Shown here in pieces: positions 1 to 8,998 of a stretch of 64,000 nt of DNA (the first letter of the stretch is position 1; every line of letters begins with the position of its first letter). Source of the DNA: Acerihabitans arboris (lineage in GTDB: Bacteria; Pseudomonadota; Gammaproteobacteria; Enterobacterales; Enterobacteriaceae); contig NZ_WUBS01000015.1 of assembly GCF_010131535.1 (NCBI RefSeq), forward strand, positions 1 through 64,000, given 5' to 3'. The translations under genes were made by a program, and so were the position numbers. The notes under the pieces are model-generated. The model was not told where the DNA came from. It made no database searches and saw only the letters and a program-made list of their open reading frames with translations.

Positions 1-45
1 GCGTTGACCCCGCAAATGTTATGTTTGGGTGTAGTACCGAATCGT

Positions 46-122
46 GGTGCGGTAGTTCAGTCGGTTAGAATACCGGCCTGTCACGCCGGGGGTCGCGGGT
101 TCGAGTCCCGTCCGCACCGCCA
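46..122 (+). tRNA. tRNA-Asp (GTC)
   Basis: A 77-nt cloverleaf with acceptor stem GGTGCGG/CCGCACC, D-loop, anticodon loop CTGTCAC (anticodon GTC), T-arm GGTTCGAGTCC and encoded CCA end. It matches enterobacterial tRNA-Asp almost base for base. In E. coli a tRNA-Asp directly follows the rrnH operon and precedes the yafD-mltD region, so the 45 bases to its left may be the tail of an rRNA operon; no 5S sequence is visible to confirm this. Confidence 0.97.
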
Positions 123-130
123 CACTGATT

Positions 131-163
131 AAAGCCCTGGACATTTGTTCAGGGCTTTTTTTA
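131..163 (+). terminator. Rho-independent terminator after tRNA-Asp
   Basis: Stem AAAGCCCTG / CAGGGCTTT with a short loop and a run of seven or more T. It lies 8 nt past the CCA end and should end the tRNA (or rRNA-tRNA) transcript. Confidence 0.85.
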
Positions 164-526
164 TGCCTAAAATTTCGCTTGCCATGACTGCGACAAATAT
201 TTTTAATTCTCACTGCCCATCCGCAGCCGGGACTCTCCCGGCTAAAGTCATTGATTATCATATGCCTTCGATTAACTACGGAGACTATTAATTTCACTAT
301 TAACCGTCGGGCGACGGGGCAGGGAGGCCTGCGGCCCCGGTTAAAACAAATTTTATGGTACACTGAGTGAAGTTGGTTCCATGTTTACGTCAGCGTTGAA
401 TTTATAGGTTAAAACTTTTATAAAAGATTCTGGTCGTACCAATGTCTGCGGGAAAAAAATAGCTATTCATATGATCCAATTCATCATCCCACAGACGCTA
501 AAGAAACAGTTAAATAGGCGGTAACC
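164..526. other. Intergenic stretch, no gene seen
   Basis: 363 bases between the tRNA terminator and yafD. In E. coli dkgB and yafC lie here; no trace of either could be read in any frame. The last 60 bases presumably hold the yafD promoter and leader. Confidence 0.5.
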
Positions 527-1372
527 GTGGCAAAAAAAACATATTCAGTCAGGTATGTTGCGGGACAGCCGGTTGAGCGTATTTTCCCCCCATTAGCCTT
601 CAGTCGCCTTGGTCAAGCGTTGCCCCCCGGAGAACCGCTGCCGGGATCCAAGCTGTTGCGGGTAATGGTCTGGAATATCTACAAACAGCAGCGTGCTGAT
701 TGGCTCTCTGTGCTGCAGGGGTTTGGAAAGGATGCCCAACTGGTATTACTGCAGGAGGCACAAACCACCCCTGAGCTGGTAAGGTTTGCCACATCGAACT
801 ATCTGGCGACCGATCAGGTGCCGGCGCTGGTTTTTCCGCAGCACCCGTCAGGGGTAATGACGCTGTCGGCGGCACATCCGGTTTATTGCTGCCCATTGCG
901 TGAACGTGAGCCGCTGCTGCGTTTGGCTAAATCCGCCCTGGTTACCGTTTATCCCCTCTACGACGGCCAACTGATGATGGTGGTCAATATCCACGCGGTT
1001 AACTTCAGCCTGGGCGTGGATGTCTATAGCAAGCAGCTGGGACCGATTGGCGAGCAGATCCTGAATCATCAGGGACCGGTTATCATGGCGGGGGATTTTA
1101 ACGCCTGGAGCCGGCAACGTATTACGGCTTTATACCGTTTTGCCGATCGCATGACGCTGCGCGAAGTGAAATTTATTGACGATCAGCGACGCCGCGCTTT
1201 TGGCCGACCGCTGGATTTTGTTTTTTACCGGGGGCTGAAGGTAACCGAGGCATCGGTACTAGTCACGCAGGCATCCGACCACAATCCGCTGCTGGTTGAG
1301 TTTGAACCTCATAAGCGCACCGATAAATCGGTGCCGGAAACCAAAATAGTCGGTATACCCAGCGTTGGCTAG
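527..1372 (+). CDS. yafD: YafD, endonuclease/exonuclease/phosphatase family protein
   Basis: A 281-residue protein that closely follows E. coli YafD from its N-terminal YVAGQP segment onward. It carries the family's metal-site motifs: QEAQ (catalytic Glu), GDFNAW and SDHNPL near the C-terminus. Proteins of this fold hydrolyse phosphodiester or phosphomonoester bonds with Mg; the substrate of YafD itself is not established. The start is GTG at 527, behind the purine-rich AGGCGGTAA; no in-frame ATG fits the conserved N-terminus better. The C-terminal 20 or so residues are longer than in E. coli and look unconserved. It is convergent with mltD, and the two share a bidirectional terminator. Confidence 0.93.
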   Translation: MAKKTYSVRYVAGQPVERIFPPLAFSRLGQALPPGEPLPGSKLLRVMVWNIYKQQRADWLSVLQGFGKDAQLVLLQEAQTTPELVRFATSNYLATDQVPALVFPQHPSGVMTLSAAHPVYCCPLREREPLLRLAKSALVTVYPLYDGQLMMVVNIHAVNFSLGVDVYSKQLGPIGEQILNHQGPVIMAGDFNAWSRQRITALYRFADRMTLREVKFIDDQRRRAFGRPLDFVFYRGLKVTEASVLVTQASDHNPLLVEFEPHKRTDKSVPETKIVGIPSVG

Positions 1373-1397
1373 GTGAATGGGTTAGGATCCAGGCATA

Positions 1398-1427
1398 AAA
1401 AAACAAGCACCGGAGTGCTTGTTTTTA
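1398..1427. terminator. Bidirectional terminator between yafD and mltD
   Basis: Perfect 10-bp stem AAACAAGCAC / GTGCTTGTTT with a 4-nt loop, flanked by A on the left and T on the right, so it works in both directions for the convergent genes. Confidence 0.85.
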
Positions 1428-1449
1428 TTGTGCCTTAAACTTGACCCCT

Positions 1450-2811
1450 TCAGGAATCCGTAGCCTTGCCGTTAACAAACAACGTTAGCTTGATGCCTGG
1501 TTGCAAGGTACTGGCGTTATCCAGCGCGCCGTTCCAGCGTTTGACGTCCTGAATATCGACGCCATGCCGTTTGGCGATGCTGGCCAGCGAATCACCTTTC
1601 CGTACCTGGTAGGTGATACTACCGCTGCTGTTATTGGCCAGTTGCAGCGTTTGCCCGACTTTCAGGCTGCTGCCGCTACGCAAGTTATTCCATTTTAACA
1701 GGTCGCCCGTCTTCACGTTCAGACGCTTGGCAATGCCCGATAAGGTATCTCCGGAACGTACTTGGTATTTCGCGCTGCTGACGGCCGTATCCGCCAGCTG
1801 GGTGGATTGCTGCACCGCTGCGATGTCACCAACCGCCAGCGAATCCCTGAGCTGAGAGGCATGGGCTTTGGGCAACATAATGTAATGCGGGCCGTTTGGC
1901 GCGGTTACGTTACGTTTGTAGCCGGTATTGAAGCTTTTCAGCTTCGTTAACGACAGTCCCGACATTTCAGCCGCCTGGCTCAAACCAATCTGCTGACCCA
2001 CTTCCACTCGTGCCAAGGCATGATCGCCATTGCTTTTAGGCAGGACAACTCCGTATTGTTTGCTATTCTTAATAATATTACTAAGCGCAAGCATTTTCGG
2101 AACGTAGATAGTGGTCTCGCGCGGCAGTGACAATGCCCAGAAATCGGTGGGTTTCCCCTTCGCTTTATTGGACTTCATCGCCTGCATGACACGACCTTCG
2201 CCGCTGTTATAAGCCGCGATGGTTAACAGCCAATCGCCATCGAACATGCGATTGAGACGTTGCATCATATCGAGTGCAGCGGTGGTGGACGCCACGACAT
2301 CACGCCGGCCGTCATACCATTGGTTTTGCTTTAAACCATAATTCCTGCCAGTTGTGGGCACAATCTGCCAAAGGCCAGCCGCGTTTGAGGCGGATGTTGC
2401 CTTTGGGTCAAAAGCGCTCTCCACTATGGGTAGCAGTACCAGTTCCATCGGCATTTTTCGTTGCTTAATCTGCTCGACAATCCAGTACATGTACGGCTCT
2501 GCCCGTAATGTTACATCGTGGAGATAGCTCTTATTACTTAAATAACGCTTTTTTTGCTCGCGGATCCGGGCGTTTTCCGGTATCTGCATCTTCAGCTCGT
2601 CGCTAATGAAGTTCCACAAATCGGGCTGCGCGAGACCTGAATCACCAAGCCATCGCGCCGAGGTCTCTCGGCCGTCTGTGTACTTTCCTGCTTCACCTTG
2701 ACCTGCCGAAGAAACACTCTGTGCATGCTGTTCGGGTGGCAAATCATCCGACCTGGACGACTGGCAACCCACGAGCAAGACCGAGGCGATTAAGATCGCA
2801 TGAGTCTTCAT
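1450..2811 (-). CDS. mltD: Membrane-bound lytic murein transglycosylase D
   Basis: 453 residues, the normal MltD length. The N-terminus is a lipoprotein signal with lipobox LVGC (Cys16), so it is anchored in the outer membrane. The SLT domain contains VESAFDPKA with the catalytic Glu and the SNAAGLWQ and AYNSGEG motifs. Two LysM peptidoglycan-binding repeats follow, starting YQVRSGDTLSGIAKRL and YQVRKGDSLASIAKRH. It cleaves glycan strands to 1,6-anhydro-muropeptides during wall turnover. It lies downstream of gloB on the same strand with about 70 bp between, as in E. coli. No defect is seen. Confidence 0.97.
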   Translation of the reverse strand: MKTHAILIASVLLVGCQSSRSDDLPPEQHAQSVSSAGQGEAGKYTDGRETSARWLGDSGLAQPDLWNFISDELKMQIPENARIREQKKRYLSNKSYLHDVTLRAEPYMYWIVEQIKQRKMPMELVLLPIVESAFDPKATSASNAAGLWQIVPTTGRNYGLKQNQWYDGRRDVVASTTAALDMMQRLNRMFDGDWLLTIAAYNSGEGRVMQAMKSNKAKGKPTDFWALSLPRETTIYVPKMLALSNIIKNSKQYGVVLPKSNGDHALARVEVGQQIGLSQAAEMSGLSLTKLKSFNTGYKRNVTAPNGPHYIMLPKAHASQLRDSLAVGDIAAVQQSTQLADTAVSSAKYQVRSGDTLSGIAKRLNVKTGDLLKWNNLRSGSSLKVGQTLQLANNSSGSITYQVRKGDSLASIAKRHGVDIQDVKRWNGALDNASTLQPGIKLTLFVNGKATDS

Positions 2812-2881
2812 CTGTATGTCAATAGTTGCTTAAAAGACAAGCAATAATACTTTGAACATTCCGACATTACAACTAAAACCT

Positions 2882-3634
2882 TCAGAAATGATCCTTCTTC
2901 TCCCGTAATAAGGCAAAAATACGCCATTCCTCGTGGAGTGTGTGAAGTGGGTCTAACTTTCTTTGTAAATCAACGTCATGGCAACGTAAGAAAAGGTTAA
3001 TTTTGCCCTCTAAACGTAGTTTTGTGGGCAGGCTGGCTTGGTTTTTTGCCCGTAATTGCTTAATTTCGCATTCATAAGCGGCGATCGTTGAATCTTCGGG
3101 TAATATCGAGCGCGCAAAGGCCAGATTGGCTAAAGTATACTCATGCGCGGCACAGATCAATGTCTCGGGAGGAAGCTGCTTAACCTTCTGAAAAGACTTG
3201 TACATTTGCTTTGGCGTGCCTTCGAACAAACGCCCGCAGCCGGCGGAGAAGACCGTGTCGCCACAGAATAAATAAGGCGCGCTGTAAAAACCGATATGAC
3301 CAAGGGTGTGGCCGGGCAACGCCAGCACTGAAAAGGTCATATCGAGCACATTTACCCGGTCCCCTTCCCCGACAACGTGCCCGGCACCCTTGGCGGCGGT
3401 TTCCTGCGGGCCATAGACCGGGACGTCGAAATGCCTGAGCAGTTCGGCCACGCCGCCCACGTGATCGTGATGATGGTGGGTCAACAGGATGGCTTTCAGG
3501 GTTAAGCGGCGCGCGGCAAGCTCCGCCAGCACCGGCGCGGACTCGCCCGGATCGACGATAATGCATTCCTGCTGGTCGTTATGTAAAAGCCAAATGTAAT
3601 TATCCGCAAACGCGGGAATGCTGATAAGATTCAT
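2882..3634 (-). CDS. gloB: Hydroxyacylglutathione hydrolase (glyoxalase II)
   Basis: 250 residues, the usual GloB length. It has the metallo-beta-lactamase signature [10 protein letters not shown] near residue 52, the metal ligands in GHTLGHIGF and CGDTVF, and the C-terminal glutathione-binding region ([10 protein letters not shown] onward). It hydrolyses S-lactoylglutathione to D-lactate in methylglyoxal detoxification, in the cytoplasm. It is divergent from yafS across about 50 bp, exactly the E. coli arrangement, so the two promoters must overlap in that gap. Confidence 0.97.
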   Translation of the reverse strand: MNLISIPAFADNYIWLLHNDQQECIIVDPGESAPVLAELAARRLTLKAILLTHHHHDHVGGVAELLRHFDVPVYGPQETAAKGAGHVVGEGDRVNVLDMTFSVLALPGHTLGHIGFYSAPYLFCGDTVFSAGCGRLFEGTPKQMYKSFQKVKQLPPETLICAAHEYTLANLAFARSILPEDSTIAAYECEIKQLRAKNQASLPTKLRLEGKINLFLRCHDVDLQRKLDPLHTLHEEWRIFALLREKKDHF

Positions 3635-3684
3635 CGTTCACCTCTGTTCATTTTTTCTTATGGCACTTAAGAAGATAGTCAAAC

Positions 3685-4395
3685 ATGAAACCAGCGCAAA
3701 TTACCCAGCCTATTATCGCGCCAACCTCATGGGACGACCTCCCATACGGAGACAACTATCGTCGGGCACTGGACACCAGCCTGCTGCCATGGTGGCCTAG
3801 ATTATTCGGATTTCATCTTATTAAGATCGGCGCGCTCAGCGGGGATATCGATACCAGCGAATGCGCTATTTCACATCAGGTCACCGTCGGCACCAGAGGG
3901 GATAACCTGCACGTTATCGCCGATCCCTTCCAACTGCCGTTCGCCAATAAGTCCACCGATGCCTGCCTGCTGGCGCATACGCTATCCTACACGTCGGATC
4001 CGCACCGCCTGCTGCGAGAAGTCGACCGGGTGCTGATTGACGACGGCTGGTTGATTATCAGCACCTTTAATCCGGTCAGCCTGCTCGGCATCGGCAAACT
4101 CTGCCCGATCCTGCAGCGCCGCCAGCCCTACCGCAGCCGAATGTATACCCAGATGCGGTTGCTGGACTGGCTAAGCGTGCTTAATTTCGAGGTAATGCAT
4201 CGGTCGCGCTTCCAGGTCCTGCCCTGGCGCCGGCGCGGCGGACGCCTGCTGAGCGAGCATCTGCCCGCCATCGGCTGCCTGAGCGTGATTGTCGCGCGCA
4301 AACGCACGTTCCCGCTGACGCTTAACCCGTTAAAAAGCAAGAGCCTCAAGGCATCCCTGCGGCGCACTGTGGGCGCCGCCAGCCGCAGCAATTGA
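3685..4395 (+). CDS. yafS: YafS, putative SAM-dependent methyltransferase
   Basis: 236 residues, collinear with E. coli YafS. The central part has the class I methyltransferase pattern DACLLAHTLSYTSDPHRLLREV followed by the GWLIISTFNP strand-loop, typical of the Methyltransf_11 group. The substrate is unknown. It ends 8 bp before the convergent rnhA stop codon, so transcripts of the two genes overlap unless terminated inside the coding ends. The start is the first ATG downstream of gloB's start in this frame that gives the family N-terminus. Confidence 0.9.
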   Translation: MKPAQITQPIIAPTSWDDLPYGDNYRRALDTSLLPWWPRLFGFHLIKIGALSGDIDTSECAISHQVTVGTRGDNLHVIADPFQLPFANKSTDACLLAHTLSYTSDPHRLLREVDRVLIDDGWLIISTFNPVSLLGIGKLCPILQRRQPYRSRMYTQMRLLDWLSVLNFEVMHRSRFQVLPWRRRGGRLLSEHLPAIGCLSVIVARKRTFPLTLNPLKSKSLKASLRRTVGAASRSN

Positions 4396-4403
4396 CGCCG
4401 GCG

Positions 4404-4871
4404 CTATTTTTCCGGCCGGTAGCCGATATCGTCGAACGCCGGGTTGCCCGCCGCGCTGCGGGCCAGCTCGTCGCAACGTTCATTTTCCGGATGGCCGGCG
4501 TGGCCCTTGACCCAATCCCAGCGCAGGACATGGGTCTGGATCGCTAAATCCAGCCGCTGCCACAGGTCAACGTTTTTGACCGGCTTCTTCTCCGCGGTTT
4601 TCCAGCCGCGCTTTTTCCAGTTGTGAATCCACTGGGTAATGCCCTGGCGAACATATTGGCTATCGGTGCTGATAACCACTTCACAGGGGTCCTTAAGCGC
4701 CTCCAGCGCCACGATGGCCGCCATCAGTTCCATACGGTTGTTGGTGGTGAGCCGGTAACCGGCGCTGAATATTTTTTCATGCTGCTTATAACGCAGGATG
4801 GCACCGTAGCCGCCCGGCCCGGGATTACCCAGGCAAGATCCGTCGGTGAAAATTTCTACCTGTTTCTGCAT
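4404..4871 (-). CDS. rnhA: Ribonuclease HI
   Basis: 155 residues, same length as E. coli RNase HI. The four acidic active-site residues are all present: Asp10 in FTDGSC, Glu in NRMELMAA, Asp in STDSQYV and Asp in NERCDELA, plus the basic handle region [11 protein letters not shown]. It removes the RNA strand of RNA-DNA hybrids (R-loops, Okazaki primers). It is divergent from dnaQ with 45 bp between the starts, the conserved rnhA-dnaQ promoter arrangement of enterics. Confidence 0.98.
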   Translation of the reverse strand: MQKQVEIFTDGSCLGNPGPGGYGAILRYKQHEKIFSAGYRLTTNNRMELMAAIVALEALKDPCEVVISTDSQYVRQGITQWIHNWKKRGWKTAEKKPVKNVDLWQRLDLAIQTHVLRWDWVKGHAGHPENERCDELARSAAGNPAFDDIGYRPEK

Positions 4872-4916
4872 CTCTGGTAGACTACCTTCATGTTAAAAAA
4901 ATCAAGTCTGACATAA

Positions 4917-5696
4917 ATGAACGCAACGGGCACTGGAATTACGCGACAGATTGTTCTGGATACTGAAACCACCGGTATGAACAAACTGGGGGTTCATTAC
5001 GAAGGCCATAAAATTATCGAGATCGGCGCGGTCGAGGTAATCAACCGTCGGCTCACCGGCAGGCATTTCCACGTTTACCTGAAACCGGATCGGCTGATTG
5101 ATCCGGAAGCCTATAATATTCATGGTATCAGCGATGAGTTCCTGGCGGATAAACCCACGTTCGAGCAGGTGGCCGAGGAGTTCCTCGAGTTTATTCGCGG
5201 CGGCGAACTGGTCATCCATAACGCGCCCTTCGATATCGGCTTTATGGATTACGAGTTCGGCAAGCTTAACCGCGGGATCGGCAAAACCGACACCTTCTGC
5301 AAAGTCACCGATAGCCTGTTCCTGGCGCGTAAGCTTTTCCCGGGCAAGCGCAACAGCCTGGACGCGCTGTGCGACCGTTATCTGATCGATAATACCAAAC
5401 GTACGCTGCACGGCGCTTTACTTGACTCCGAAATCCTGGCGGAAGTGTACCTGGCCATGACCGGCGGCCAGACGTCGATGCGGTTTTCCATGGAAGGGGA
5501 GAGCGGACGGCGCAATGCGGAGGGCGGCGAAAATATTCAACGGGTGGTGCGCGCGCAGTCGCAGTTAAAGGTGGTTTATGCCAGCGCAGACGAGATGGCG
5601 GCCCATGAATCCCGTCTCGACCTGGTGAAGAAAAAGGGCGGCAGCTGTTTGTGGCGACCGGAAAGCGAAGAGCAAACGGACCCCCAAACGCATTAA
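4917..5696 (+). CDS. dnaQ: DNA polymerase III epsilon subunit, 3'-5' proofreading exonuclease
   Basis: 259 residues. Exo I motif DTETTG (Asp15, Glu17), Exo II HNAPFDIGFMDYEF and Exo III HGALLDSEILAEVY are intact. The C-terminal tail with QRVVRAQSQLKVVYAS and the terminal KKGGSCLWR segment, which binds the alpha subunit, is also present. It is somewhat longer than the E. coli protein, with extra residues after the last conserved segment. It proofreads in the replicative core. The tRNA-Asp downstream follows as in E. coli dnaQ-aspV. Confidence 0.98.
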   Translation: MNATGTGITRQIVLDTETTGMNKLGVHYEGHKIIEIGAVEVINRRLTGRHFHVYLKPDRLIDPEAYNIHGISDEFLADKPTFEQVAEEFLEFIRGGELVIHNAPFDIGFMDYEFGKLNRGIGKTDTFCKVTDSLFLARKLFPGKRNSLDALCDRYLIDNTKRTLHGALLDSEILAEVYLAMTGGQTSMRFSMEGESGRRNAEGGENIQRVVRAQSQLKVVYASADEMAAHESRLDLVKKKGGSCLWRPESEEQTDPQTH

Positions 5697-5831
5697 AATC
5701 CGCTGTTGCGGCTGAATAAACAACGTTATGCCCAAAATATCGCCAAACGATACCGTCACCGGTGAAAAGCATTGACGCCGGCCGGCGCTGACCGTACTAT
5801 TCGCCTCGCTTTCCCGACAAAGCACATGTGC

Positions 5832-5908
5832 GGTGTGGTAGTTCAGTCGGTTAGAATACCGGCCTGTCACGCCGGGGGTCGCGGGTTCGAGTCCCGTCCA
5901 CACCGCCA
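5832..5908 (+). tRNA. tRNA-Asp (GTC), second copy
   Basis: A 77-nt tRNA identical to the copy at 46-122 except for two acceptor-stem changes that keep the pair: position 5:68 is U-A here (GGTGTGG/CCACACC) and C-G there. CCA is encoded. It follows dnaQ as aspV does in E. coli. Confidence 0.97.
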
Positions 5909-6279
5909 ACTAATTCCCAATGGGCTGCCGCGTTTTCGCTGCGGCCCATGTTGTTTTAAACGCCTGGTCCACATTCACGGGCGGTCCCGGCAAATTCTTC
6001 TGTCGCCCCCCGTTTACACCAACTCAATCCCCCTCGCGACCAGCGCAATTCCTGTTATTGGCTTCCATCGCTGTCCTGGCGGGCATCGGCGTTAGCGGCT
6101 AAGACCCTGAGGCTGTCCAACGGCGAGCTGCCGGCGGCGGCGGAATCGGTATGCGCCAGCCGGCCCTGCGTAGCTTGGACCCGGTCGCCTCGGCCGCGGG
6201 AAAAAACAGGCCACCCGGCCTGAAAGGCTAGAGTGCGGGTCAGGATCCGCGCGGCAAACGACAGTGTTCCAGACGCCAA
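5909..6279. other. Intergenic stretch after tRNA-Asp
   Basis: 371 bases without a supported gene. An imperfect hairpin around 5919-5951 (ATGGGC/GCCCAT arms) followed by GTTGTTTT may end the tRNA transcript. The rest is GC-rich and gives only short overlapping frames with no family resemblance. Confidence 0.4.
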
Positions 6280-6663
6280 TCAGCCGGCGTACTGGGCTAT
6301 GCCATTGCCAAACGACCAGTTCTCTTTTTTTACTTCGATAAGATTAATAAAAACATCCTCGGGAGATACGCCCAGCGCTTCGCGCAGTCCGCCGGCGATG
6401 GTTTTATAGAGCGATTTTTTCTGTTCGATGCTGCGCCCTTCATTGAGGGTGATCTGGATGATGACCAGTTTATCGGTGCGGTTAATGCCGAGATAGCCGG
6501 CGTCATAAATAAAATGATCGCCGTCATGCTCGCCGAGAATTTGAAAATTGTCATGTTCGGGCACATTGATGGCGCTTTTCATCGCCTGGTAGACGACTTT
6601 CCCGACGCGGGCGACATAGGTCGGGTCGGGATTTTTCTTGATATCGATACGGACCAGAGGCAT
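6280..6663 (-). CDS. Tautomerase family protein
   Basis: 127 residues starting MPLVRIDI. The start is placed at 6663 because the family uses the N-terminal proline, exposed after removal of Met, as its catalytic base; an upstream in-frame ATG would bury it. The length fits the longer 4-oxalocrotonate tautomerase-like group. Conserved segments include YVARVGKVVYQAM, YLGINRTDK and GVSPEDVFINL. Members tautomerise or hydrate unsaturated keto acids; the substrate here is not known. It stands alone and is divergent from the puuE-type gene. Confidence 0.85.
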   Translation of the reverse strand: MPLVRIDIKKNPDPTYVARVGKVVYQAMKSAINVPEHDNFQILGEHDGDHFIYDAGYLGINRTDKLVIIQITLNEGRSIEQKKSLYKTIAGGLREALGVSPEDVFINLIEVKKENWSFGNGIAQYAG

Positions 6664-6901
6664 AACGTTCACTCCACGGCAAATCAAAAGAGGATACGGC
6701 CACCATGCGTAGCCATGGCCGTTGGTGGAGCAATAGTAGGATATGACCCCATGCCATGCAATAGCCCGCGCCGGCGTTTATATACCGCAGGTGTCTTATC
6801 GCGCATCAGGAGATCGCGAGGTTAATTTTCTCATACAAAAGAACTAACCGGACCTTTTGGCGGACTAAACTAAAATACCAGCTCTACAAAAGGAACCGAT
6901 C

Positions 6902-7888
6902 ATGAGTGAAGCGACCGACAAAAAGAGCTTTTCGTTCAATAAAAACTATCCACGCGATCTTATCGGTTATGCCGGCAAGCCTCCCCATGCCGCGTGGCCG
7001 AACCAGGCCAGGATTGCGGTGCAGTTTGTGCTGAACTATGAAGAAGGTTCCGAAAATACCGTATTGCACGGGGACACGGGCTCTGAACAATTCCTTTCAG
7101 ATATCATCGGCGCCGCCAGTTACTCCGAGCGCCATATGTCGATGGAATCCCTATATGAATATGGTTCCCGCGCCGGTTTCTGGCGCATCCAGCAGGAGTT
7201 TGAACGACGCGGACTGCCGCTGACCGTGTTTGGCGTGGCCATGGCGCTGGCGCGCAATCCGCCGGTGGTCGAGGCGATAAAAGGCGCGGGTTACGACGTG
7301 GTCAGCCATGGCTGGCGCTGGCTGCATTACCAGGGAATGGACGCCAAGACCGAACGCCAGCATATGCAACAGGCGATAGACGTGTTGACCGAGCTGTTCG
7401 GCAAGACGCCGCTGGGCTGGTATACCGGGCGCGATAGTCCGAATACGCGCCGTCTGGTGGTGGAACACGGCGGCATTCTATATGACAGCGACTACTATGG
7501 CGACGATTTGCCTTTCTGGACCCAGGTTGCGTGTACGGACGGCTCGGTCAAGCCGCATTTGATTATTCCTTATACGCTCGAGGCGAACGATATGCGCTTC
7601 AGCACGCCGCAGGGGTTTAACAGCGGTGAACAGTTCTTTTGTTACCTGAAAGACAGTTTTGATGTGTTGTATGCCGAGGGGGAAACATCGCCGAAAATGC
7701 TGTCGGTGGGGATGCACTGCCGGATATTGGGCCGGCCTGGACGTTTTCGCGCGCTGCAACGCTTCCTGGATCATGTGCAACAGCATGAACGGGTGTGGAT
7801 TTGTCGCCGGCAGGATATCGCCGACCACTGGATCACCCATCATCCCTTCGCGGCGGGCCATCCGGCGCAGCAAGAGAAACCCACCTGA
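6902..7888 (+). CDS. puuE: Allantoinase PuuE, polysaccharide-deacetylase fold
   Basis: 328 residues with the features of PuuE-type allantoinases: N-terminal YPRDLIGYAG, the NYEEGSE metal-site segment, SHGWRW, GWYTGRDSPNTRRL and SVGMHCRILGRPGR. It belongs to the NodB/polysaccharide deacetylase superfamily and is not related to the amidohydrolase-type AllB. It opens the allantoin ring to allantoate in the cytoplasm. RBS AAAAGGAACC lies just before the ATG. It sits with hpxZ, uraD and uraH, which supports a role in ureide degradation from urate. Confidence 0.9.
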   Translation: MSEATDKKSFSFNKNYPRDLIGYAGKPPHAAWPNQARIAVQFVLNYEEGSENTVLHGDTGSEQFLSDIIGAASYSERHMSMESLYEYGSRAGFWRIQQEFERRGLPLTVFGVAMALARNPPVVEAIKGAGYDVVSHGWRWLHYQGMDAKTERQHMQQAIDVLTELFGKTPLGWYTGRDSPNTRRLVVEHGGILYDSDYYGDDLPFWTQVACTDGSVKPHLIIPYTLEANDMRFSTPQGFNSGEQFFCYLKDSFDVLYAEGETSPKMLSVGMHCRILGRPGRFRALQRFLDHVQQHERVWICRRQDIADHWITHHPFAAGHPAQQEKPT

Positions 7889-7938
7889 AAGGACTCCTGC
7901 GCCGCTATGGATCGGCATTGCCGCAGGAGAGTGGTGTA

Positions 7939-8322
7939 TCAGCCCATCAGGCTGATATGCGCGGCGACAATACGCCAGCCACAGGCCAGTTTGACCCAGG
8001 TCTGGGTCTGGCGGCCGATCTTGTCGCTGCCTTCGCGGGTAAATTCAGTATTGGCCACCGCCAGATCGTCGCCGAAAGTGGTAATCACGGTGTTCTGCAG
8101 CACCCGATCCAGCCCCACCGGCGATCGCGACGCGCGGAAAGCCTGGATGGCCTCGATGCCGTAAAGATTTTCACCGGCGCCATACCTGACGGTGCGGGTA
8201 TCGTGCCAAAACAGCTCATCGAGAATGGCAACATCATTGGTGATCAGCGCCTGTTCATATTGGTAATAAGCGGCGTTAACCTCCGCCAGGATCGCCGGGC
8301 GATCGATATATTCACTTTTCAT
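7939..8322 (-). CDS. hpxZ: HpxZ-like oxalurate catabolism protein (SnoaL-like fold)
   Basis: 127 residues resembling HpxZ of the Klebsiella hpxWXYZ cluster: a small alpha+beta protein of the AtzH/SnoaL-like group, with LWHD-type FWHDTRTVRYG, GIEAIQAFR and the C-terminal GWRIVAAHISLMG. The Klebsiella gene is tied to oxalurate use, but its biochemical role is not settled. Here its usual partners hpxW, hpxX and hpxY are absent. It is convergent with puuE, with 50 bp between the stops. Confidence 0.8.
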   Translation of the reverse strand: MKSEYIDRPAILAEVNAAYYQYEQALITNDVAILDELFWHDTRTVRYGAGENLYGIEAIQAFRASRSPVGLDRVLQNTVITTFGDDLAVANTEFTREGSDKIGRQTQTWVKLACGWRIVAAHISLMG

Positions 8323-8998
8323 GCTACGTTTACTCTTGCTATGGTCACGTTGACAATGCCGCGCTGCTCCGATGCCCAGGGGTATCGGCTAGAGTAGCAC
8401 CACCGGCGTCCGCCGGTATCATTATCTTTTCTCAATTCCGCATATTCAGAACTTGCAAAGACACCATGGCCGCCCTGCTCGATCGCGTGTTTCGGCATAT
8501 TGCTTTCCCTGTCAACGAAATAGGGTCAACACTGATTGGATTAAGCAAGAGGCGTTCCAATATGCCGGCAGGCCGGGCTGTAATGATGGCCACCCCTGCG
8601 TTGGCGGCGCACGGTATTTGCCCTGCTGCCCGTGCCGCTTAATGGTGCGTCGTTCCGCCTGCCTGCCCTTTTCTGGTGCGCTTGGTTAAGGTCTTATTCC
8701 TCCACGCGCCGCCCGCCTCCAGCATCCTGCCGGCGCTACAATCGCCGTCACGCCGGCACCCGCCGGTAAAAACCGTTTTTTTGCCATGGCACGGTAGTTG
8801 CAGCATTGATGGCTATGAATGGGGAGCGGTCCGGCGGATGTTCGGGCATGGTTTTCCTGTCGCTATCCTGCCCCAGGGCGGTGCGCAGACATGCGGATGA
8901 ATGAGATATGGCGTTGAGGACAGCATATTGTCCCGCCTATATTATCGCGACGGCGCGAGCCAGGCGCTTCACGGCGTAAATAATAGAGGAGACGGCCT
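8323..8998. other. Long regulatory/gene-free stretch before uraD
   Basis: 676 bases with no supported coding frame. It holds the hpxZ promoter side on the left and the sigma-54 promoter of uraD at 8787-8802. Two GGTGCG half-sites (8644-8649 and 8675-8680), 31 bp apart and roughly 140-170 bp upstream of the expected start, could be activator contacts of NtrC type, but this is weak. A short frame beginning at the ATG near 8809 shows no family resemblance. Confidence 0.5.
8787..8802 (+). promoter_or_regulatory. Sigma-54 (-24/-12) promoter upstream of uraD-uraH
   Basis: TGGCACG-N4-TTGCA matches the sigma-54 consensus at every conserved position, with the -24 GG and -12 GC doublets exactly 12 bp apart. 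It points toward uraD, about 200 bp downstream. Purine catabolism genes of Klebsiella are under nitrogen control, so this fits in function as well as in sequence. Confidence 0.8.
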
